From Branchiostoma floridae (Eukaryota > Chordata > Leptocardii > Amphioxiformes > Branchiostomatidae): a stretch of DNA of 64,000 nucleotides. The position numbers and the translations under genes are program-made. Location: NCBI RefSeq assembly GCF_000003815.2, contig NC_049993.1:7231089-7295088 (forward strand), in the 5' to 3' direction. Shown one piece after another: positions 58,372 through 64,000 of this stretch. The notes below the pieces were generated by a model that was given only the letters and a program-made list of their open reading frames with translations, did not search any database and was not told the DNA's origin. Numbering within the stretch: position 1 is the first letter of the stretch; the number at the start of each line of letters is the position of its first letter.

Positions 58372-58689
58372 GCTAAGGGCACAACCCGCCGTACGTGCAA
58401 TTTGTCCGTACGTTTTTTTGAGGCTACGTCCGCCACGTTTTTCTGAAGATGTTCAGACTGTACAGGGCAGGTGCGTCACCTGTACTGGCACAAATCCGCA
58501 TCCCGATGGCACACAAAGTTTTGCCTGCACGTAAAGTTCTACGGCGTATCTGCGTGCTCCAAAATCCATCGGATTCCGTACGAGTTCGTACGGAGGCGGT
58601 ACTTACCACTTACGGATCCCAAAAGATTACCCACGTTTTGGCACGTAGACAGCACGTATTTGCACGTACGGCGTGTTGTGCCCTAAGCC
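58372..58689. mobile_element. MITE, CGTACG-rich, TAA target site
   Basis: The left end GCTAAGGGCACAACCCGCCG and the right end, in reverse GGCTTAGGGCACAACACGCC, are inverted and continue through GTACGTGCAA. TAA flanks both sides (58369-58371, 58690-58692). The 318-base body is packed with CGTACG, TACGT and CACGT words (about a dozen), unlike the surrounding AT-rich DNA. Its open frames are artefacts. Confidence 0.85.
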
Positions 58690-58692
58690 TAA

Positions 58693-59386
58693 AGAAGCCG
58701 GTCCGTATGGGGGTACTTGGATTTAGAAAATAATTATTGCTGACAATATTCTTTGATTAATTTAATTTCTTTATATACGAAGCTTTATTAATACGGCAAA
58801 AAGGTGCAGTGACTTTCGTATGGTCGATTACATGGTATAATATAATGATATCATACAGAATTAATCTTAAAATTCTTAGAATGTAAGATAGAAAAAAATC
58901 TTTATATAATCAAGTGGGGCTAAACGTGAGTTTTGTTGTCTTTTCTTATTAGAATAACATATACATATAAAATAATTGCTACTCCCCATAGTTTACTACA
59001 TATTTCTTTATCTCAAAATTCAATTGCTCCCCCCGTCCCAATTAACCAGTCTTCACAAACAAGTCTGTCGAATGAGAGAAAACTTCGTTCCATCTCCGAC
59101 ATCGACTGACCTATCTTACCGTGAAGTATGACCTGATTTTCCCTTCGTTTTGCTGTCTGTTCACTTTTTGGGCCCGCAGGGCTCCTGTGATTACAGAGAT
59201 TGAAAATGAGTTACTTTTTCCGATAAAGTTTGTGATGTTAAAACATGATTAAGGCCAGGAGCTGGTTGGAAGCCATTAGAGACATCTCTGAATCAATGTA
59301 TCAACTGTGAATCTTTCAGATGTAGTGCAATATTAGCCTAGTTTCCAACTAACATCCGCAGAGGTCCTTGCGGCTGTGCTCTGATA
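58693..59386. other. No recognised gene
   Basis: AT-rich non-coding DNA; nothing recognised. Confidence 0.5.
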
Positions 59387-59680
59387 TCACTTTTCTTGTC
59401 TTGATAAGTCGCCATTCGTCGTTTCGGATTGAAATGCATTACAAAAAGCACTCCACAGTGGATTTAGTGGATTTTCAGGCACATTTGATCCATTACATGT
59501 GTCAACTTTAGATATAGTGCAGTAATCCCCTACTACTTCGTCGAACAAAGTCCAAATCTCGTGTTGAAAGTTTAGAATTTGTTCATGATGATTTCTGCTG
59601 ACAGGTCTGAATTTAAATGCCAGTCTGCTGCATATTTTGACACTCACAGTTGGCAGTTTTGCTCCAGTCTCTTTATACAT
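59387..59680 (-). CDS. Protein-like open frame, possible last exon
   Basis: A 97-codon minus frame from an ATG (59678-59680), two bases after an acceptor-like CACTACCCTGAACAG, to TGA at 59387-59389. The composition is that of a soluble globular protein: VKICSRLAFKFRPVSRNHHE, then ILNFQHEIWTLFDEVVGDYC, then a polar tail (SETTNGDLSRQEK). The plus strand is interrupted by stops. No family was recognised and no AATAAA was seen nearby. Among the unrecognised frames this is one of the most convincing. Confidence 0.33.
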   Translation of the reverse strand: MYKETGAKLPTVSVKICSRLAFKFRPVSRNHHEQILNFQHEIWTLFDEVVGDYCTISKVDTCNGSNVPENPLNPLWSAFCNAFQSETTNGDLSRQEK

Positions 59681-60024
59681 GCCTGTTCAGGGTAGTGTCA
59701 GCAGTCAATACTGGCACATGACTAATTCATAATAAGATACACTTTGACTGATTGCTGGCAAGCTGATATCAAGATAGGGTGGACAGAGAATGGTATAAAA
59801 TTTGCAAAGTATTTTATAGTAAGATAGGCTTTTTTAGGGTTGATTCGTATCAGAATAGCTTGCAAATATTCACATTGTACCTCACCTCATATCAAACAGT
59901 ACCCTGAAAATTTTTATCTTGCTGGTTGAACTAACTAATTAGATATAAGTACAGTTCATCTGTTATGGTTATTTACATAGTAAAAAGGCGTACTAGTAAT
60001 GCGCCATTCCGCTAACTTGAATTA

Positions 60025-60241
60025 AAGGCGCTTACCACAAGATTTCCATCAATCTTCAGATAGTTTTCAAGTTGAATTGACCCGAAGCCTATGTCACGTG
60101 ACCTGACGGGAGCCGTTACCGACTTTTCGTCAACTTTGACCCGCGGTTGACGTCACGCTTTCGTTCAGGTCACGTGAGACTTCTGATCATTTCAACTTGA
60201 AAAGTATCACAAGCCTGGCCGAAAGTTTGTTGGTAAACGCT
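60025..60241. mobile_element. MITE with CACGTG in both arms, TTA target site
   Basis: Arms of about 80 bases are inverted: both contain a CTTACC/TTTACC end, TTTTCAAGTTGAA and TCACGTGACCTGA. TTA lies on both sides (60022-60024, 60242-60244). The left arm holds the palindrome GTCACGTGAC and the centre holds TTGACGTCAC, so the element carries two E-boxes and a CRE-like site. Confidence 0.72.
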
Positions 60242-60244
60242 TTA

Positions 60245-62844
60245 CTTTGTTTACTGCGCGCTAGTGTGTTGAGTTGCTTTTTTTACTACATACGTACGGT
60301 TGTTGAATTGTATCCTATATCCGGTATATGCTAATGTGAACAGCTTTTTAGATGGCACTGGGTTCTAAAACTGCTGAAGTATAACACGTAGTCCACGGAA
60401 AGCCGTAACCTCAGACGACCAAGAACCTAGGGAACCTTACTTTACACTGGAATCCAGTCGTTGCCTATGATGGACAAGATAGGTGGAAAACTGCCATATA
60501 GTACGTGGGATAAAATGCATCTTATCCCACAAGAGCAGCAAGTAACCTCAAAATCCCCCACAGTTCCCGACCTCCTAGCTCTACAGTGGATTGACTTGCC
60601 AAAGAGGTGAGTATAGAGTGCTGTCTGGGGAGGCGATATGACTGAACGCCCTACTTCTCTTCGTCACCACTGGCCTTACATAGATTTCATTATGTCCTCG
60701 AGGAAGGCTCATATAAAGTTTGGAGAAAAACCCAGGTCACATATAACCATTGCAACCATACCCGTGCGTATATTTATATTAAACAGCCAACGCTAGAAGT
60801 ACATGTACTCGCACTACCACTGCCAACGATGTTTTAAATCACACATCACGTTCCAGTGTGCCCTTCAGCTGGAGCCAGTATATATATATATATAGTACTT
60901 TTGAATATGAATTTTCAGTAGAAGCACGCGCTAACGGCTGAAACATTTCCCAGAGGTGAGGGACAGGATTACTGAGCATTTCTCGCCAGCTCTCCGCGAG
61001 CCATAATTCCTCAACAACATCCATCTTAAGTGACAGACGAAGGAGATTCTAGTCTTCTGCAGCCCCTGCAAGACGATAAATCACGTAGATGTTAGGACTT
61101 CACGCTTCTCTTGCAATTTTCTCAGAGAAATCTTTTGCAGACCTGTGGTCAAAAGTGAGTCTTTACTTAGTGGACAAGGGTCACCTTGCTGAGCCACAGC
61201 TCTACACAACTAGTTGAAATAGGAAGATGTAAGTGAATGTGATAACTGAAAAGCAATGGGTTTACTGCTCCTGTTCCCATTAATTTCAAGTTTAGACACT
61301 ATCTTCCGTGGAAGGTGTCACTTGTACTTCGGCTTCCCTTGTTTTAAAGTGTAGCTGAAAGTAAAGTATAACTCTCTCTCTCTCACACGCACACACACAA
61401 CTTTTTGATCGATCACAGCACAGTAGAGTCCTGAGATTACAGTTTTCGATAGCCCCCTTTCTAATACTTTCCGGAGATTAAACAAAGTTGGTCTTGTATA
61501 ATGAAAAGGAATGGCTGTGTCATCCCGGTGTACTTATCGGCAAAGTGCACGCCTTCGGCGCTAATGAAAGCAAATAATGAGTACAGCGCGCTAACAAATG
61601 TATCTCTCGCAATCCTGATGCGTTTAAGATATTAAAAAAAATGATACAAAGCGTTGTCGAGAGCAAATGAATAGAAGTATCTGCGTTCCTGGTAGCTTAT
61701 TTCTCATTAACGTAACCTGGATGGTAAATCACCTTTATGATCAGTAAATGATTCTAAAATCGTTTTCCACAAATCTGTTAACCATACATATCCGTATCCT
61801 ACCCATTGAATTAGATAAATGTCAAAGTCTATCTGTTATGGAAAAGGAATTCTATTCCCGTGTGAGCAGCGATAATTCCAATACTATGCTAATTGTCGAA
61901 AGATAATAATCACTCGTGTTGGGATATTGACATTGGTGATATTCTTCCCATCGTTATATTAGATAATGAGTTTCCCTCTAACCAAAAAGGGATCATTTCG
62001 AATATCATTCTCTATTTATCTAATCCGGAAAAACGACTTGTTGGGAGATATCATGTTTCAATCACAACACTCAGCTCATTTATTCTTTCATAATTGGCAC
62101 GCGTTTTACTTCAAGTGCTATCTGTTCTTATACTGTGCAATGAAGGAAATCTTGATGAATGTATGGTTGAATGATAACAGGAACAAATAGTCACGAGAAA
62201 GTGTATGGTATTAAGAAAGTCTAAGTAATGACTTAAAAAAAACCTCTGGGACGGCATATATCAGTGGTATCAGGAATAATGTATAACGTCGTCATGCAGG
62301 TAAAAACTTCTAGATGGTATCACTTGAACATGGAAGACGAATGCTTTCATTAAGTGTGTGCTCATATATCATATCAAATCAGTGGGGAAACTTCTTGCTG
62401 AATGTGGAGATGTTTCATAAGCTACAGGCAGTCGTGTTTGTAATAAAACAAAGTGATACCACTGTTCAACATCCCCTAAGGTGCCAATCATAAAACATGC
62501 TGACTTACAGAATCGCACGTACGCCACAACATCGCACAAATTGCACATATTCTATTTTTATTGCTTAAGGGTCCAAAATGGGGATTCAGCCTAGCCAGTT
62601 AAAGAGGTTGTGGTGCTGCGGCATTCCTGTCTCCTTATATGGTATTTACACTCACGTGATCATAGCGTGAGATTAAGTCCACCATGTTGGGTGGTCAAAC
62701 GTGGAAGTTGACGGGTAGAGTCGAATTTGTATAGCTTATCATAGGTGCTGAAGTATAACATAGGTTTATATTATACACATTGATCATGAAACATGCAGGT
62801 CTTCCGGCTCTTCCAGATTGAAAAACCCGCACGGTGGCCGTATA
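60245..62844. other. No recognised gene
   Basis: Contains (TA)n at 60879-60894 and a CT/CA run at 61373-61400. Open frames near 61893-62190 are AT-rich and unconvincing. Confidence 0.45.
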
Positions 62845-62856
62845 TGTGACGTCACA
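62845..62856. promoter_or_regulatory. CRE-like palindrome
   Basis: TGTGACGTCACA is a 12-base perfect palindrome containing the full TGACGTCA site bound by CREB/ATF factors. It is followed by ATGCAAAC, one base off an octamer. It lies about 40 bases upstream of the open frame at 62896. Function is unproven. Confidence 0.3.
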
Positions 62857-62895
62857 TGCAAACCCCACATCTAACTCAAACCCCACATTCTTTCG

Positions 62896-63174
62896 ATGAC
62901 ACTATGCGATACATCATCCCTAATCTTGAGACTCGTGAAAAATGGGTATCTGGCTCGGGTTGGAGACGTCCTCAGTCGAATCAGAGGTTCCGTGTTTGAG
63001 GAGAGCACACCTCGAGAAGGGCCCATCCCATGTGTGAGTAAATCAAACTTACTGTCCAGCCTTACGCAAATTGTACGTACTGTACAAAAACAATGGTGTG
63101 TTACGCTTAAAGACGATTTACCGGTTATGAAAAACATAGAACAAAACAAGATTATAACATATCCCCGGTGCTGA
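62896..63174 (+). CDS. Protein-like open frame, unknown
   Basis: A 92-codon plus frame from an ATG at 62896 to TGA at 63172-63174. It begins MTLCDTSSLILRLVKNGYLA, has an arginine-rich middle (VGDVLSRIRGSVFEESTPRE) and a lysine-rich end. The minus strand is also open for 92 codons over nearly the same bases (62871-63149), which weakens the call. A CRE-like palindrome lies just upstream. No family was recognised. Confidence 0.22.
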   Translation: MTLCDTSSLILRLVKNGYLARVGDVLSRIRGSVFEESTPREGPIPCVSKSNLLSSLTQIVRTVQKQWCVTLKDDLPVMKNIEQNKIITYPRC

Positions 63175-64000
63175 GCATATTCTGTGTATGCACGTACTAG
63201 TTCGCTTGTGATTCTTTTGTAACGGTACGCGGTGCTCTCGACAAATTCAAAAGCGCCCCAAACAATTCATATCATAACTGCAGGAGAAATTGACTGTGGA
63301 AGAATTTCAAAAACAACGTGAACAGAATATCGATTTCCACATTACAAATCGTTTGTGTGATATTGTTCTTGGGCTCTCCAATGGGCAATAACACAACAAC
63401 ACGCTTCAAATGGGGCTCGTGATGCTGCTTTGTTGCTAACGTCGGCAGTTCAGCCGCACGGACCACAGACTCGGCATCGGAAACGCTGGAATGTGTACCT
63501 GTTGGACTCTACTTATCACCCTACAACAAATACTGGCGCGGAGAGACGCAGCAACACAATTACTTCGTGTTTATAAGCTGATAACAGGTGCATTGTGAGT
63601 TTTAGTGGCAATATCTGAAGTGAACCAGATAAGGTCACCCACGGACACGGTGTTACATTCAACTCCAGTCATAAAATTGATAGATTTTTAGGCACGGTCA
63701 ACTAGTGTTTTAAAGAACATTATAAAAACTACTGGATCTGTTTGTGTACTCTGGCTGGTTAAGCTTAAGGTCTAAGACTTGAGTATTACTGGTACGTGTG
63801 GTTTAGAACTATCAATTATTAGGACTACACATACCCTATGGCAGTCTATTATGCAGATGCAGTACACTCACGACTGCAGCCAGTACGTGGTAAAACGACC
63901 GTCAACTCGCCAGATTTCGGTTTTTTCGGAATGGATAAATCCTACTTTGTAAAACGAAAAGACTAATAATACGCAGAATAAAAGCAACGGTGTTTTGTTA
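63175..64000. other. No recognised gene
   Basis: Unique non-coding sequence to the end of the window; nothing recognised. Confidence 0.45.

Noticed and set aside
58449-58733. 94-codon open frame on plus and overlapping frames on both strands
   Set aside because: Lies wholly inside the CGTACG-rich MITE; open because the element is GC-richer.
1-64000. CRISPR array, bacterial operons or prophage
   Set aside because: No regularly spaced repeats, no ribosome-binding-site-led long genes; sequence is clearly eukaryotic in style.
1-64000. Free-standing tRNA genes
   Set aside because: B-box-like words were looked for by eye; only the SINE at 43.1 kb had a matching A-box. A tRNAscan run would be decisive.

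Overview
This window looks like non-coding-rich nuclear DNA from an invertebrate animal, most likely a lancelet (Branchiostoma) or another marine deuterostome. Three things support that. No open frame exceeds about 175 codons. The repeat landscape is animal-type: a tRNA-headed SINE, short inverted-repeat transposons flanked by TTA/TAA, long TG/CA microsatellites and 12-16 bp poly-C/poly-G runs. Several short open frames sit between sequences resembling GT...AG splice sites. There is one 100-base assembly gap (14601-14700). The lancelet assignment is inference from repeat style; no diagnostic gene was recognised.

No complete, confidently identifiable protein-coding gene is visible. What can be supported are candidate exons. 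The best are on the minus strand. (1) Three exons at 8540-8630, 5805-5945 and 5594-5658 have matching intron phases and would join into a protein of about 98 residues with a signal peptide, four N-glycosylation sequons and an RSRR basic site. (2) A pair at 16906-17073 and 16473-16573 joins in phase, ends in a hydrophobic tail (GPI or membrane anchor) and is followed by a polyadenylation signal. (3) A terminal exon at 46868-47161 has an AATAAA 46 bases past its stop. Other candidate exons or unrecognised open frames lie around 2.0, 12.5-13.6, 18.9, 30.8, 32.1, 36.3, 37.0, 44.4, 46.0, 46.6, 47.4, 55.0, 59.4 and 62.9 kb. Their functions are unknown and their confidences are low.

Mobile and repetitive DNA dominates. 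From 22 to 61 kb there are at least nine short inverted-repeat elements. Seven have an intact TTA or TAA on both sides (22884-23440, 25017-25260, 28261-28495, 38831-39218, 39943-40129, 58372-58689, 60025-60241), the pattern of non-autonomous PIF/Harbinger-type transposons. A tRNA-derived SINE lies at 42995-43220 (minus). A 3-kb palindromic structure with about 450-bp inverted arms spans 26381-29410. Tandem segmental duplications lie at 14815-15152, 31598-31863 and 48301-48377.

The most unusual isolated signal is a nearly perfect 97-nt hairpin at 35349-35445 (19-bp uninterrupted upper stem, 15-nt loop), which has the geometry of a microRNA precursor. Other hairpins are at 42340-42389, 52183-52293 and 54467-54499.
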